A stretch of 64,000 bases of DNA from Canibacter zhoujuaniae (GTDB lineage: Bacteria > Actinomycetota > Actinomycetes > Actinomycetales > Microbacteriaceae): positions 1 through 64,000 of the forward strand of contig NZ_JAAIJZ010000004.1 of NCBI RefSeq assembly GCF_011752005.1. The letters run 5' to 3'. Positions 1 to 9,193 of this stretch are shown in pieces. The notes beneath the pieces were generated by a model. The model was given only the letters and a program-made list of their open reading frames with translations. It ran no database searches and was not told the DNA's origin. Positions within the stretch are counted from its first letter, which is position 1. Every line of letters starts with the position of its first letter. A program made the translations under genes and the position numbers.

Positions 1-3000
1 GTTCAGGCAACCGCTCAGGCGCAGGCACACCAGCAAGAGCTTCCTTCCAAGCAAGCTCAAACTTAACACCCGGCCCCGGATCAACACCCGCAACAGTCTT
101 CAACACCTTCACAACACCAACCGTCGGGGTGAGGCCGGCATTGCGAATATCGTGACGGTGGTTAGGGGTTAGAGTGAACTTCTCAGTTGCTCCCGAGTTG
201 CCGCGCACATCTTTCACGTGGTTGGCAATATTGGCAGCACCATCACCAAGAGTGGTGAACCTCTCACGCTCGTTCTTTGTGAAATTCACAAGGTAGTCAC
301 CACGGGCATAGACATCGAAGCTGTATTCGCCGTTGTCTCCGCTCTGCACCGCTGGAATCGGGGCGCCATCCGGATGCTTGGCGGGAGTGCCGTCAGCATT
401 TACCAGTTCGACCGTGTATCCCGGCAGCAGAGGCTCATCAGCGTCACGATTACCGTTTTGGTTAAGGTCGTGGAACACAATGCCACTAACACTGTAGTCA
501 ACCACTTCAGAGCGCACCGAGTTGCCCTGCAGGTAGTTTACGCCGTCACGCGACATTGCAACAGTATTAACAGCCTTCACACCGCTATCAAGCGCCCGAG
601 TTTCGGCAGTAAACGGTATTTTAGCCTGCGCCACGATGGACACATCAGTAGTCGCAGGAATAGCCGCACCCTCTTTCAGGTCGGCACGAATGCTCTTCAC
701 CTGTGCCCAAGCATCTGCGGTATCACCAAAAGCAGCGACAAACTCATCTTTGGTGTACCAGCGCGAATCTCGCACTGAGGCAAGAATATCCCCGCTCTTG
801 GCCTGCTCAGTTACTGAATACATGAAAGTAAACAGATCGTTTGCCGAACGGTCAACACCCCGCTGCACGGTATTATTCTGTTCCACATCCTCTAGCGCAC
901 TAACAAGCGGTGTGACATATGCGGAGTGGGTAACAGTTTCTACCGTGCCATCGGCGTTCACCTTCTGCCAGGTGCGCGGTGAATAGACGCGTTCATTGGG
1001 GCTGTCGGCTGTATAACCGTCAACAATTGAATAATCCTCAAGCGACGGCACAACATCAATCAAATGCAGACTAGAGACAGGAAGCCTGTCACCATTGGAT
1101 ACTTCGAGACGATAGAACAAATCACCGCCTAGATCTTGCACGGGCGCGTCAAAACTCCAGTTTTTGCCGTCCACAGAAACATACTTCTTTGCAAGCACTT
1201 CAAGCGGTGGCACAAAATTCACATAACGCGTGTTGTGCAGGAAGAATTCCTCTCGATCACCGTCTCCGTCAAGATCGAGTTCGTCGCGATAGCCACCCGC
1301 GCCATTAACATCAGAAGCCCGAGGGCTGCCGTAATCGGTGTTGTTCTGCCAGGTCCAGAAGAAATCAATCTCGTTTCTGCCCTGTTTTGCATACAGTGTG
1401 GTGTCAAGCACCAGCTCAACTTTTGCAACTTCTCGATTTCCCTGCGGTTTTAACTCCTTCGGGAACTCATAGATCAAACCGGTGCGACCCGTGTTCAAAT
1501 AGTTAGGCACAACCTTCGGTTCAATATAACTGTCTCCAGTTCTATGTGGATAATGAGACCACCCGTTATATTGCGTATATATCGTGTTAACGTACTCAAC
1601 ACCCGGCGGCAGCAGCACAACACCCTCTAACCCGGTAAAAGTTTCCTGATTGGTGAAACTAGTACTGTTAAACGGCTGGTATGAAAAATTAAACTTCTTC
1701 ATGCGGCCACAGTTATCTGGAGTAAGTTGCCTTCCTGCGGGAACCTCAGCCTCACAGTTTATATAGGGCACTAGATCATAGTTGCTGTTCGCAACCATCC
1801 GAACACGCGGATCAGAGGACGACACCCTAACCGCGTTCTGGTTACTATCCGTCCTAGTCTCAACCGGAAAGTTAGTTATTGCCTTACCGTCAGTGTAGGT
1901 TACAGTGCCGTCGGTATTAACGTTCTCAATCAGTTCGTACTGCACACGCTGGAAAGTGAAATCTGCGTGGTTATCATACTGCTCTGCGGTGTAATCACCC
2001 TTTGCCCAACGCGCCCACTCAGCTTCATTCGGAAGGGCGTAGAGATTTAATTCCACGTCAAAGTTATCAAGCTGCAGCGGGCCATTTTTAAACCGCAGTT
2101 TTAGCTCATTAAACGCCCGCCCCCTGTCATTAATTGTGACAGGCTCACCCAATGAGGTAATCTCAGCGATTTCTGTTTCAGTGCCATCAGGGCCGACCCC
2201 TACGAGATAGGGGCGCGCAGTCAAAACTCTTGCCTCAGCCTCATCTCTTGTTAAATAGGTTCTTTGTGCGTTAATCGCACCAACTCTTAAGCGTGCTTCG
2301 TTAAAGTAGAGTCGCGGGTCTAGATTGTAGTCTCGAATTTCACTCAGCTCGGTAATTTGACCACCACGCGCCGGTGAGGTGTGCTCGAAGTTTGCGCCAT
2401 TATTCTGATCTCTTACACTGAGCTCCCAAGTAAAACCGTCTCCAGAACGGTCAAAACTCCGATTAAGGCCTGCATAACGGTGGAAAAACTTACCGTTGCT
2501 ATAAACATAATTGTTATACGGAACGTTTTTTGAAGTGTAGATAGTTTGGCTAGAGTGGAAAAAAACACGTCGCTCGGTTATGCGATACGCATGATCCCAC
2601 TTCACCTCAGGCAGCACTTTTTCACTGGGTAGACCCTGATCGATAGTAGTAACTGCTCGGTTTCGGTAAATTACCGCATTGGAGTAGTCACTTCGCACCG
2701 GCTGACCATCAGTTGACACAGGCAGACCGGTATAGGTCAGCCGTATGTAATCACAGATCTCGTTCTTATCTTCTGAGAGCTGAACCGTTTTTGAGGCCGA
2801 CTTACCGTCTTCGGCGAGCACCCAATCACGGTTCGTAGAATGAGTCGTATCAAGAGTTGCACCCTCAGGGAAGTAGTCCACTATGGTTGCGGTTGTGCCG
2901 CGATAGACGCCGACACCCCTATCTTCGCCGGGCAGAGGCACATTAGTCACACACAATCTGTACCGTACCGTATTACCATACAAGGAGAGATTGGCTTCAC

Positions 3001-3772
3001 CAAAGTCTCCTGGCACCTTCGTGACATTCTCTAGTGTCTTTTCAGCAGACCACTCATCATTGTGAGTAATTGTGGGACTAAATATATAGATACCGCCCTC
3101 ACCGCGGACCGTCTGCCCTGCACTATCTGGATGCCAGCTATACGCCTGCCCCTCTTTACGTGAGGTGTATTCAGAACTCGCACGCCCCGTAAAAGTAACC
3201 GACTGCTCCCGCAAAACCTCACCCGCAGCGTCACGCACAGAAGCGTTTACCGTCGCAGTGGTGCCGTCTGGGGTAACAAAATTCTTGAACTGAAACGGGA
3301 AAGGATACTCATAAGAGTTAGACCCCTCGAGCGCCTTAAAAGTGTATTCTATCCACCACTTCTCAGGGTCTTCACCACGCTCTGTTTTCTCTGCGAAAGC
3401 AGAGCTTGGAAAAGCCGGATCCGCAATATATTTATCGTCGGTGTTGGGGTTAGCCGGATCTACCGGATTGCCCTTCAACACCTCAACGCGCACAACCGCA
3501 TGCGGGATGGGATCCAGATTGCTCGTCTCAAGACGCACACTCGCCGGGATGCTCTCACCCGAAGGGTATTCCAACCTCGGCTGCAAACCATCCTGAATAA
3601 CACTGTCAGAGGTGCCTAACCGCATCACCAGGTCTTGTGCCTCCACTGCCTGCGCTGCGGGGATAGCAGCGGGGCCGACAACGCCAGCAGCAACCAGCAC
3701 CAACCCTAAAACAGCTACCAGTAGCCGCTTTAAGACAGCAGAAAATCGTGTCTTGGAAACTTCAGTAGACAT
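1..3772 (-). CDS. Large secreted surface protein with DUF11/SdrD-B/Cna-B-like modules (5' part, runs off window)
   Basis: About 1,257 codons are open from the ATG at 3772 to the window edge, so the C-terminus and any LPXTG or other anchor are not visible. Residues 1-42 form a signal peptide: a basic start (KTRFSAVLKRL), a long hydrophobic core and an A-x-A type site near PAAQA. Beta-rich extracellular segments follow. Near residues 827-838 lies DLDGDGDREEF, a calcium-loop-like motif. From about 860 there is a DUF11-like repeat (KKYVSVDGKNW). Near 1,100 an SdrD-B type module begins (FHDLNQNGNRD), and a Cna-B-like segment starts near 1,220 (VGVVKVLKTVAG). The start is supported by a GAAGG ribosome site 7 nt upstream. 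A probable adhesin or surface stalk; ligand unknown. A poly-G tract lies in its promoter region. Confidence 0.85.
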   Translation of the reverse strand, partial: MSTEVSKTRFSAVLKRLLVAVLGLVLVAAGVVGPAAIPAAQAVEAQDLVMRLGTSDSVIQDGLQPRLEYPSGESIPASVRLETSNLDPIPHAVVRVEVLKGNPVDPANPNTDDKYIADPAFPSSAFAEKTERGEDPEKWWIEYTFKALEGSNSYEYPFPFQFKNFVTPDGTTATVNASVRDAAGEVLREQSVTFTGRASSEYTSRKEGQAYSWHPDSAGQTVRGEGGIYIFSPTITHNDEWSAEKTLENVTKVPGDFGEANLSLYGNTVRYRLCVTNVPLPGEDRGVGVYRGTTATIVDYFPEGATLDTTHSTNRDWVLAEDGKSASKTVQLSEDKNEICDYIRLTYTGLPVSTDGQPVRSDYSNAVIYRNRAVTTIDQGLPSEKVLPEVKWDHAYRITERRVFFHSSQTIYTSKNVPYNNYVYSNGKFFHRYAGLNRSFDRSGDGFTWELSVRDQNNGANFEHTSPARGGQITELSEIRDYNLDPRLYFNEARLRVGAINAQRTYLTRDEAEARVLTARPYLVGVGPDGTETEIAEITSLGEPVTINDRGRAFNELKLRFKNGPLQLDNFDVELNLYALPNEAEWARWAKGDYTAEQYDNHADFTFQRVQYELIENVNTDGTVTYTDGKAITNFPVETRTDSNQNAVRVSSSDPRVRMVANSNYDLVPYINCEAEVPAGRQLTPDNCGRMKKFNFSYQPFNSTSFTNQETFTGLEGVVLLPPGVEYVNTIYTQYNGWSHYPHRTGDSYIEPKVVPNYLNTGRTGLIYEFPKELKPQGNREVAKVELVLDTTLYAKQGRNEIDFFWTWQNNTDYGSPRASDVNGAGGYRDELDLDGDGDREEFFLHNTRYVNFVPPLEVLAKKYVSVDGKNWSFDAPVQDLGGDLFYRLEVSNGDRLPVSSLHLIDVVPSLEDYSIVDGYTADSPNERVYSPRTWQKVNADGTVETVTHSAYVTPLVSALEDVEQNNTVQRGVDRSANDLFTFMYSVTEQAKSGDILASVRDSRWYTKDEFVAAFGDTADAWAQVKSIRADLKEGAAIPATTDVSIVAQAKIPFTAETRALDSGVKAVNTVAMSRDGVNYLQGNSVRSEVVDYSVSGIVFHDLNQNGNRDADEPLLPGYTVELVNADGTPAKHPDGAPIPAVQSGDNGEYSFDVYARGDYLVNFTKNERERFTTLGDGAANIANHVKDVRGNSGATEKFTLTPNHRHDIRNAGLTPTVGVVKVLKTVAGVDPGPGVKFELAWKEALAGVPAPERLPE

Positions 3773-3805
3773 AGGGGTACCTTCATCTGGGGGACAAATA
3801 ACTCA

Positions 3806-3840
3806 AGTATACTCCCCCCCCCCCCGGTAATCATGAAAAG
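3806..3840 (-). promoter_or_regulatory. Promoter region with 12-G homopolymer (candidate phase-variable switch)
   Basis: Read on the minus strand, a run of exactly 12 Gs (3825-3814) is followed by AG and then TATACT (3811-3806), a good -10 hexamer. It sits about 34 nt before the surface-protein ATG. The G run therefore fills most of the -35/-10 spacer. No good -35 stands at 16-18 bp. The nearest TTGACA-like word is TTTTCA (3839-3834), 22 bp from the -10, so loss of about five Gs would give canonical spacing. Poly-G spacer switches are established for porA and opc in Neisseria; applying that here is inference. Confidence 0.6.
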
Positions 3841-3917
3841 GAACTTACAGCGCAGTTTTGACTGCGCTGTGGCGAGAGCAGCAAAAGGTTATTCCAGGTT
3901 CACCTTCAGAAACGAAA

Positions 3918-3949
3918 AACCCCCGTGATCTCAACGAAATCACGGGGTG
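3918..3949 (-). terminator. Rho-independent terminator after tRNA-Ala
   Basis: On the minus strand CCCCGTGAT and ATCACGGGG pair across a 9-nt loop and are followed by GTTTTTCG. It lies directly downstream of tRNA-Ala. Confidence 0.8.
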
Positions 3950-3953
3950 ATTG

Positions 3954-4026
3954 TGGACCCTGGGAGAATCGAACTCCCGACATCTTGCTTGCAAAGCAAG
4001 CGCTCTACCAACTGAGCTAAGGGCCC
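3954..4026 (-). tRNA. tRNA-Ala(TGC)
   Basis: 73-nt cloverleaf read on the minus strand. The acceptor GGGCCCT pairs with AGGGTCC and includes the G3:U70 wobble that defines alanine tRNAs, then discriminator A. The anticodon loop is TTTGCAA with anticodon TGC. The T-loop is TTCGATT. CCA is not encoded. Confidence 0.97.
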
Positions 4027-4108
4027 GCTGTCAGTGACAACTCGAATACTCTAACACGAGTTGAAAAGCGCACGCAAGCTAGTCTATCTCGCTCGGCGTG
4101 TCGCCCGA

Positions 4109-4501
4109 CTAGACGGCAAAGTAAATTTTCCGGATGCGCTCGGTGACCGTCCACTTTGTGCGCGTGCCTGCAACAAGTCGCACAACATCACCGGCGGCCA
4201 CTGTGAGCACACGGCCAGTTTCCGCCGGGTGCCCGGGCACCTCTAGCAGCTCAATAGTTGCGGCACCAGAGATGACAACAAAAATCTCATCGATTTCAGT
4301 GTCTGTCACTTCGCCGGCAGAAAGCTCCCAAATGCCAACCTCAGTTGTTGCGCCAGCTCTCGCACCGGTAGTGCCCAACTCCAAAACACCCTGGCGAGGG
4401 GACCCGCTAACCACGCTGGCCACCTCCACATCGTGCAGCTCAACACTTTCCGTCAGCGCATTAACAACCCCGTTTACGCCCTCGGGCATCGCGATGCTCA
4501 T
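4109..4501 (-). CDS. Cupin-domain protein (EutQ / cupin_3-like)
   Basis: 130 residues forming a single small beta-barrel. The middle carries GIWELSAGEVTDTEIDEIFVVISGAATIELL, a cupin motif-1-like stretch resembling the cupin_3 family (ureidoglycine aminohydrolase/EutQ type). A second strand set runs through VAAGDVVRLVAGTRTKWTVTERIRKIYF. It starts with ATGA, overlapping the stop of the FAD oxidoreductase, so the two are co-translated. This pairing of DAO oxidoreductase and cupin suggests a shared role in amine or amino-acid catabolism. The metal ligands are not the classical two-His set, so no reaction is assigned. Confidence 0.75.
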   Translation of the reverse strand: MSIAMPEGVNGVVNALTESVELHDVEVASVVSGSPRQGVLELGTTGARAGATTEVGIWELSAGEVTDTEIDEIFVVISGAATIELLEVPGHPAETGRVLTVAAGDVVRLVAGTRTKWTVTERIRKIYFAV

Positions 4502-5940
4502 GAATCAAACCCCATCCCCACAGCATCCATGGTTTTTAAAAATAGGTTGCGCTTCCCGTCGTTGCGATCCGCCCGATCAAAAGACCAGCGGAACATGTTT
4601 ACTCCGACAGCGGCGAACGGTTCCGGTGGGAACGGCAGCGGCACCTCCTTCACCATATTCAGTTCGGTGCGCTCAGTCTTGCGCCCGGCAAAACGGTCGA
4701 CAATCACATCTGCGGCAAAGTGCGTGGCGCCGACACCAAGACCGGTAAAACCCGCAACATACTGAATGCGCCCACCAAAGGCCTCACCAAAGAAAGCGCA
4801 GAAACGGGTGCTTGAATCAATCACACCCGCCCACCGGTGTGTGAAGCGCAGACCCGCAAGCTGCGGGAAAGTTGTAAAGAAGTGCGAAGCCAGTTTGTTA
4901 AAGGTCTCAGCGCGATCCTCATATTTACGGCGGATCTTACCGCCAGCATGATAAACCGCATCATAGCCGCCCCACAGAATTCTGTTCTCTTTAGTGAGGC
5001 GAGAATAGTGGAACTGGTTTGCCAGATCGCTCAGGCCCTCACGACCCTCCCACCCGATAGCGGCAAGCTGCTCATCAGTCAGCGGCTCTGTCATCAACAC
5101 ATAGTCATAAACCGGAATAGTGTGAAAGCGATAGCGCTTTAACAGCGCAGGGAACACATTCGTGCACAGCGCCACACGGTCTGCGGCAACGCTCGCACCC
5201 TGCAACTGCAGGCGGATCGGCGCATCCCCAGATTTTGCGGTTACAAGATCTAAAACACGAGAGTTTTCATAGATCTCAACACCTATTTTCGCGGCGTGAC
5301 GTGCCAGCCCGTAAGCAAGTTTTGCGGGATGCACAATAGCGTTTTCGCGTGCAGAATACATGCCGCCAAGGAAGGTCGGCGAGTTGATTCTGCTGCGCAC
5401 CCCCTCAGTATCTAACAACACAGTATCGGTGGCTGCTGCATCCTCAGGATCTTCGCCCTCAAGGTATGCGAGCTGATACTCTTCGTTTGCCACCTCAAGC
5501 GCGCCGGTGCGCTCCCAATCGGCATCGATGTCGTTCTCGATCAGGAACTTTTCGATCGCATCAAGATTTTCAACGCCCAGCCGGTGCAACTGCGCAAGCT
5601 CATCCGGCCAGCGCGCCTCAGCGTTAGGCTCACCGTGCGTGATGCTCGCTTCGCAAAAACCACCGTTGCGCCCGGAGGCCGCCCACCCGATACGCTTTGC
5701 TTCAAGCAGCACAACTTTCGCATCAGGATGCTCTGTCTTTAGTTTGATAGCCGTCCAAAGCCCGGCATAGCCGCCGCCCACAACCGCGAAATCTGCGAGA
5801 ATATCCTCATCGAGTTGGGCGTAGTGCGGCGCGTTCGGCTGCGCATCTTCCAGCCAAAAGCAAGAGAGTTTTGAATTCTCTAGCGAGGCATCGACAACGC
5901 TCATATCCGGCTTATTAGCTTCAAAAACAGTCTGCTTCAC
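4498..5940 (-). CDS. FAD-dependent oxidoreductase, DAO family (PuuB/OrdL-like)
   Basis: 480 residues. The dinucleotide-binding motif VVGGGYAGLW is at residues 53-62, followed by an acidic strand end (VVLLEAKRIGWAASGRNGGF, residues about 75-95), typical of the D-amino-acid-oxidase fold of gamma-glutamylputrescine or sarcosine oxidases. The C-terminus has the FAD-contacting AGFTGLGVGATHF. The likely substrate is an amine or amino acid, unspecified. The GTG start lies six bases after TAAGCT, a leaderless-type promoter, and no ribosome site is visible. A second in-frame ATG at codon 13 is the alternative. It is co-translated with the cupin gene downstream. Confidence 0.85.
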   Translation of the reverse strand: MKQTVFEANKPDMSVVDASLENSKLSCFWLEDAQPNAPHYAQLDEDILADFAVVGGGYAGLWTAIKLKTEHPDAKVVLLEAKRIGWAASGRNGGFCEASITHGEPNAEARWPDELAQLHRLGVENLDAIEKFLIENDIDADWERTGALEVANEEYQLAYLEGEDPEDAAATDTVLLDTEGVRSRINSPTFLGGMYSARENAIVHPAKLAYGLARHAAKIGVEIYENSRVLDLVTAKSGDAPIRLQLQGASVAADRVALCTNVFPALLKRYRFHTIPVYDYVLMTEPLTDEQLAAIGWEGREGLSDLANQFHYSRLTKENRILWGGYDAVYHAGGKIRRKYEDRAETFNKLASHFFTTFPQLAGLRFTHRWAGVIDSSTRFCAFFGEAFGGRIQYVAGFTGLGVGATHFAADVIVDRFAGRKTERTELNMVKEVPLPFPPEPFAAVGVNMFRWSFDRADRNDGKRNLFLKTMDAVGMGFDS

Positions 5941-5956
5941 GTCTCTAGCTTATCGC

Positions 5957-5988
5957 CATAAAAATAAAAACCCGCGATCTCTCGCGGG
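5957..5988 (-). terminator. Rho-independent terminator after tRNA-Ile
   Basis: Minus-strand hairpin CCCGCGA-GAGA-TCGCGGG followed by TTTTTATTTTTA. It ends tRNA-Ile transcription just before the oxidoreductase promoter. Confidence 0.85.
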
Positions 5989-5993
5989 TTTAA

Positions 5994-6070
5994 TGGTGGG
6001 CCTACCTGGACTTGAACCAGGGACCTCTTCATTATCAGTGAAGCGCTCTAACCGCCTGAGCTATAGGCCC
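5994..6070 (-). tRNA. tRNA-Ile(GAT)
   Basis: Minus-strand cloverleaf. The acceptor GGGCCTA pairs with TAGGCCC, then discriminator A and an encoded CCA (5996-5994). The anticodon loop is CTGATAA with anticodon GAT. The T-arm is CCTGG-TTCAAGT-CCAGG. Close to gyrA, as in many actinobacteria. Confidence 0.97.
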
Positions 6071-6174
6071 GTAACCAAGGATTTACTTTACACGAACAAT
6101 AGCAGATTGCGCAAACTGCAAACGGAGAGTCTCGGAGTGTTGCGCCGCGACCCAAGTCTTAAGCACGGGGCGAT

Positions 6175-6209
6175 CTTGCGGATCAGGAACGGTTACCCTG
6201 ATCCGCAAG
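6175..6209. repeat. Perfect 12-bp inverted repeat (CTTGCGGATCAG arms) after DUF3566 gene
   Basis: The arms 6175-6186 and 6198-6209 are exact reverse complements with an 11-nt loop, 5 nt past the DUF3566 stop. There is no T run on either side, so it is a poor intrinsic terminator. It may act as an mRNA 3'-end stabiliser or Rho-linked terminator. Each arm contains the word GATCCGCAA, which recurs elsewhere in the window. Confidence 0.7.
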
Positions 6210-6213
6210 CAAA

Positions 6214-6621
6214 TTAATTGCTGGTAAAGCCCAACTGGAACCCGCCGAGCGCGCGCACCAGTGAGTTGTAAATAACCGCTGCAAGCCCACCAAGCGCGGT
6301 GCCAACTACGGTGTTCAAAAGACCGCAGATAAGCGCAAAACCCATCACCTGCGGCAGCCCTAAGATATTCGCAATATCAAACTGTGTGCCGGCCGCATCT
6401 GATAGCAGACCAGAGATGCGATCGAATACGCCGGTCTGCAACAGAACGAGATAAATAAGCGCAGTTGCAACAACAGCCGCCACAGCCAAACACAGTGAAA
6501 TCACAAAAGAGTATTTCACCGCCGACCAGAAATCAACATAAGCAAGCTTAAGTCGAACCTGTTTTGCTGGAGCACGGCGGCGTGCCTTGGTAGCAAGCTG
6601 TTCAGCTACTTCTTCATTCAT
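6214..6621 (-). CDS. DUF3566 transmembrane protein
   Basis: 135 residues. A basic N-terminus (TKARRRAPAKQVRLKL) precedes two hydrophobic spans, roughly residues 35-62 and 88-118, with VDFWSAVKYSF just before the first span, a DUF3566 hallmark. The gene follows gyrA by 15 bp on the same strand, its usual actinobacterial place. No biochemical function is established. The ORF ends at the 12-bp inverted repeat. Confidence 0.85.
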   Translation of the reverse strand: MNEEVAEQLATKARRRAPAKQVRLKLAYVDFWSAVKYSFVISLCLAVAAVVATALIYLVLLQTGVFDRISGLLSDAAGTQFDIANILGLPQVMGFALICGLLNTVVGTALGGLAAVIYNSLVRALGGFQLGFTSN

Positions 6622-6636
6622 TTAATTTCCCAGTTC

Positions 6637-9171
6637 TTAAACGGTTTCTTCGGTTTCTACGGCTGCTGTGTCTGCATCAGCCACAGCATCTAAGCCGCGC
6701 TCAGGGTTGCGGGCGATACCTATAATCTTGTCACCTTCAGGGAAGCGCGCGAAAACGACACCCATTGTGTTGCGGCCCTTTGCAGGCACTTCATTTACAT
6801 TAGAGCGTACTACTTTACCGCTCTGCAGCACGACAAGCACCTCATCAGTCTCATCAACAATGCAGCCGCCCACAAGATCACCGCGTGCCTCATCAAGCTT
6901 GGCAACCTTGATACCAAAGCCGCCACGCTGCTGCACACGATATTCATCAACTGCGGTGCGCTTAGCATAGCCGCCCTCTGTGACAACAAACACATAACCG
7001 TCATCTGCCACTGTTGCCGCGCTCAGCAGCTCATCACCGGCGCGGAATTTCATGCCGCGCACACCGCTGGTCGAGCGGCCCATCGGGCGCAGGGCGTCAT
7101 CGTTTGCGTTAAAACGCACGCTCATACCCTGCTTTGAGATCAACAGCACATCATCGGTGTTTGCAGCAACCAGAGCCTGCACTAGCTCGTCACCATCGCG
7201 CAGCTTAATGGCGATAATCCCGCCGGTGCGGTTGGTGTCATACTCTGGCAGCGCGGTTTTCTTCACCAGACCGTCACGCGTAGCTAACAGCAGATACTTA
7301 TCTGCGTGATATGCGTCAAGCTCAAGGATCTGCGTTACCTGCTCATCCGGTGCCAGTGCGAGCATATTTGCAAGGTGCTGACCCTTCGCATCACGGCCTC
7401 CCTCAGGCGCCTCCCACGCTTTCGCACGGTAAACCCGGCCCGTGTTGGTGAAGAACAGCAGCCACTGGTGGGTGGTGGTCACGAAGAAGTGCTCAACGAT
7501 ATCGTCTGAGCGCAGTGCCGCGCCCTTAACGCCCTTACCGCCGCGGTGTTGCGAGCGATAGTTGTCGATCCGGGTGCGCTTAATGTAACCACCACGGGTA
7601 ACGGTGACAACCATTTCCTCCTCTGGAATGAGGTCTTCCACCGACATGTCGCCGTCAAAACCGTGCATAATTTCGGTGCGTCGCTCATCACCATAGCGCT
7701 TCACAATATCGTCAAGCTCGGCAACAATAATCGCACGCTGCTTGGTCGGATCGGCGAGAATACCTTCGTATTCTTTAATCTGCGCCTCGAGCTTTGCCGC
7801 GAGATCCATAATTTTTTGACGTTCCAGCGCAGCGAGACGGCGCAGCTGCAGCGCGAGAATTGCGTCAGCCTGGATTTCGTCAACACCGAGCAGCTGCATG
7901 AGCCCCGCCCGCGCCTCGTCAACCGTCGGTGAGCGGCGGATCAGCGCAATAACCTCATCAAGGGCATCTAGCGCTTTCAGGTAGCCACGTTGAATATGCG
8001 CCTCAGCCTCTGCTTTTTGCAGGCGGAACTTTGTGCGACGCACGATCACCTGCACCTGGTGGTGCGCCCAGTTGGTGATGAAACCGTCGAGCGAGAGAGT
8101 GCGCGGCACACCGTCAACAATCGCCAGCATGTTAGCGCTGAAGTTTTCCTGCAACTGTGTGTGCTTATAAAGATTATTCAGCACCACCTTTGCTACCGCG
8201 TCGCGCTTTAACACGATAACGAGCCGCTGCCCGGTGCGACCGGATGACTCATCGCGGATATCCGCAATGCCCTGAATGCGCCCCTCTTTTACGAGATCAG
8301 CGATTTTTACTGCGAGGTTATCGGGGTTTACCTGATACGGCAGTTCGGTTACCACCAGGCAGGTGCGACCCTGAATCTCTTCAATATTGACAACCGCCCG
8401 CATAGTAATTGAACCGCGGCCGGTGCGATACGCCTCACGAATCCCTTTAGTGCCCAGAATCTGTGCGCCGGTTGGAAAGTCTGGGCCCTTCACACGCTCG
8501 ATCAGCGCTTCAATTAGTTCTTCTTTGCTCGCGTCTGGGTTTTCGAGGTGCCATTTTGCTGCCTCTGATATTTCACGGAGATTGTGCGGCGGAATATTTG
8601 TTGCCATTCCCACGGCGATACCGACCGAGCCGTTCACCAGAAGGTTTGGGAAGCGCGCGGTGAGCACGGTCGGCTCCTGTGTGCGGCCGTCGTAGTTGTC
8701 CTGAAAATCGACAGTGTCTTCGTCGATGTCGCGCACCATCTCCATAGCGAGCGGCGCCATCTTAGTTTCGGTGTAACGGTGTGCGGCGGCGCCATCGTTA
8801 CCGGGGGATCCGAAGTTACCCTGGCCGAGTGCGAGCGGGTAGCGCAGCGACCACGGCTGCACAAGACGCACAAGGGTGTCATAGACCGCACTGTCACCGT
8901 GCGGGTGGAACTGCCCCATCACGTCACCAATAACGCGCGTGCACTTTGAAAAAGCTTTGTCTGGGCGGTAGCCGCCGTCGTACATCGTGTAAATCACGCG
9001 GCGGTGCACCGGCTTGAGACCGTCCCTAACGTCAGGAAGCGCACGCCCCACGATCACGCTCATCGCGTAGTCGAGGTAGCTGCGCTGCATCTCGAGTTTT
9101 AGGTCGACCTGTTCAATATTGCCGTGATCGTGCTCACTGCCATTGGTTTCTGGCGTGTAGTTGTCACTCAC
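6637..9171 (-). CDS. gyrA: DNA gyrase subunit A
   Basis: 844 residues from the GTG at 9171, chosen because GAGGGTGG sits just upstream and it leaves a 22-bp gap to gyrB; an upstream in-frame start at 9255 would overlap gyrB. The active-site tyrosine is Y133 in AAAHRYTE. The quinolone region HPHGDSAVYD keeps Ser94 and Asp98, the usual susceptible residues. A GyrA-box-like QHRGGKG in the C-terminal beta-pinwheel fits supercoiling activity. Forms A2B2 with GyrB and introduces negative supercoils using ATP. Operon order gyrB-gyrA-DUF3566. Confidence 0.98.
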   Translation of the reverse strand: MSDNYTPETNGSEHDHGNIEQVDLKLEMQRSYLDYAMSVIVGRALPDVRDGLKPVHRRVIYTMYDGGYRPDKAFSKCTRVIGDVMGQFHPHGDSAVYDTLVRLVQPWSLRYPLALGQGNFGSPGNDGAAAHRYTETKMAPLAMEMVRDIDEDTVDFQDNYDGRTQEPTVLTARFPNLLVNGSVGIAVGMATNIPPHNLREISEAAKWHLENPDASKEELIEALIERVKGPDFPTGAQILGTKGIREAYRTGRGSITMRAVVNIEEIQGRTCLVVTELPYQVNPDNLAVKIADLVKEGRIQGIADIRDESSGRTGQRLVIVLKRDAVAKVVLNNLYKHTQLQENFSANMLAIVDGVPRTLSLDGFITNWAHHQVQVIVRRTKFRLQKAEAEAHIQRGYLKALDALDEVIALIRRSPTVDEARAGLMQLLGVDEIQADAILALQLRRLAALERQKIMDLAAKLEAQIKEYEGILADPTKQRAIIVAELDDIVKRYGDERRTEIMHGFDGDMSVEDLIPEEEMVVTVTRGGYIKRTRIDNYRSQHRGGKGVKGAALRSDDIVEHFFVTTTHQWLLFFTNTGRVYRAKAWEAPEGGRDAKGQHLANMLALAPDEQVTQILELDAYHADKYLLLATRDGLVKKTALPEYDTNRTGGIIAIKLRDGDELVQALVAANTDDVLLISKQGMSVRFNANDDALRPMGRSTSGVRGMKFRAGDELLSAATVADDGYVFVVTEGGYAKRTAVDEYRVQQRGGFGIKVAKLDEARGDLVGGCIVDETDEVLVVLQSGKVVRSNVNEVPAKGRNTMGVVFARFPEGDKIIGIARNPERGLDAVADADTAAVETEETV

Positions 9172-9193
9172 GTTGCCACCCTCAGTTTCATTA

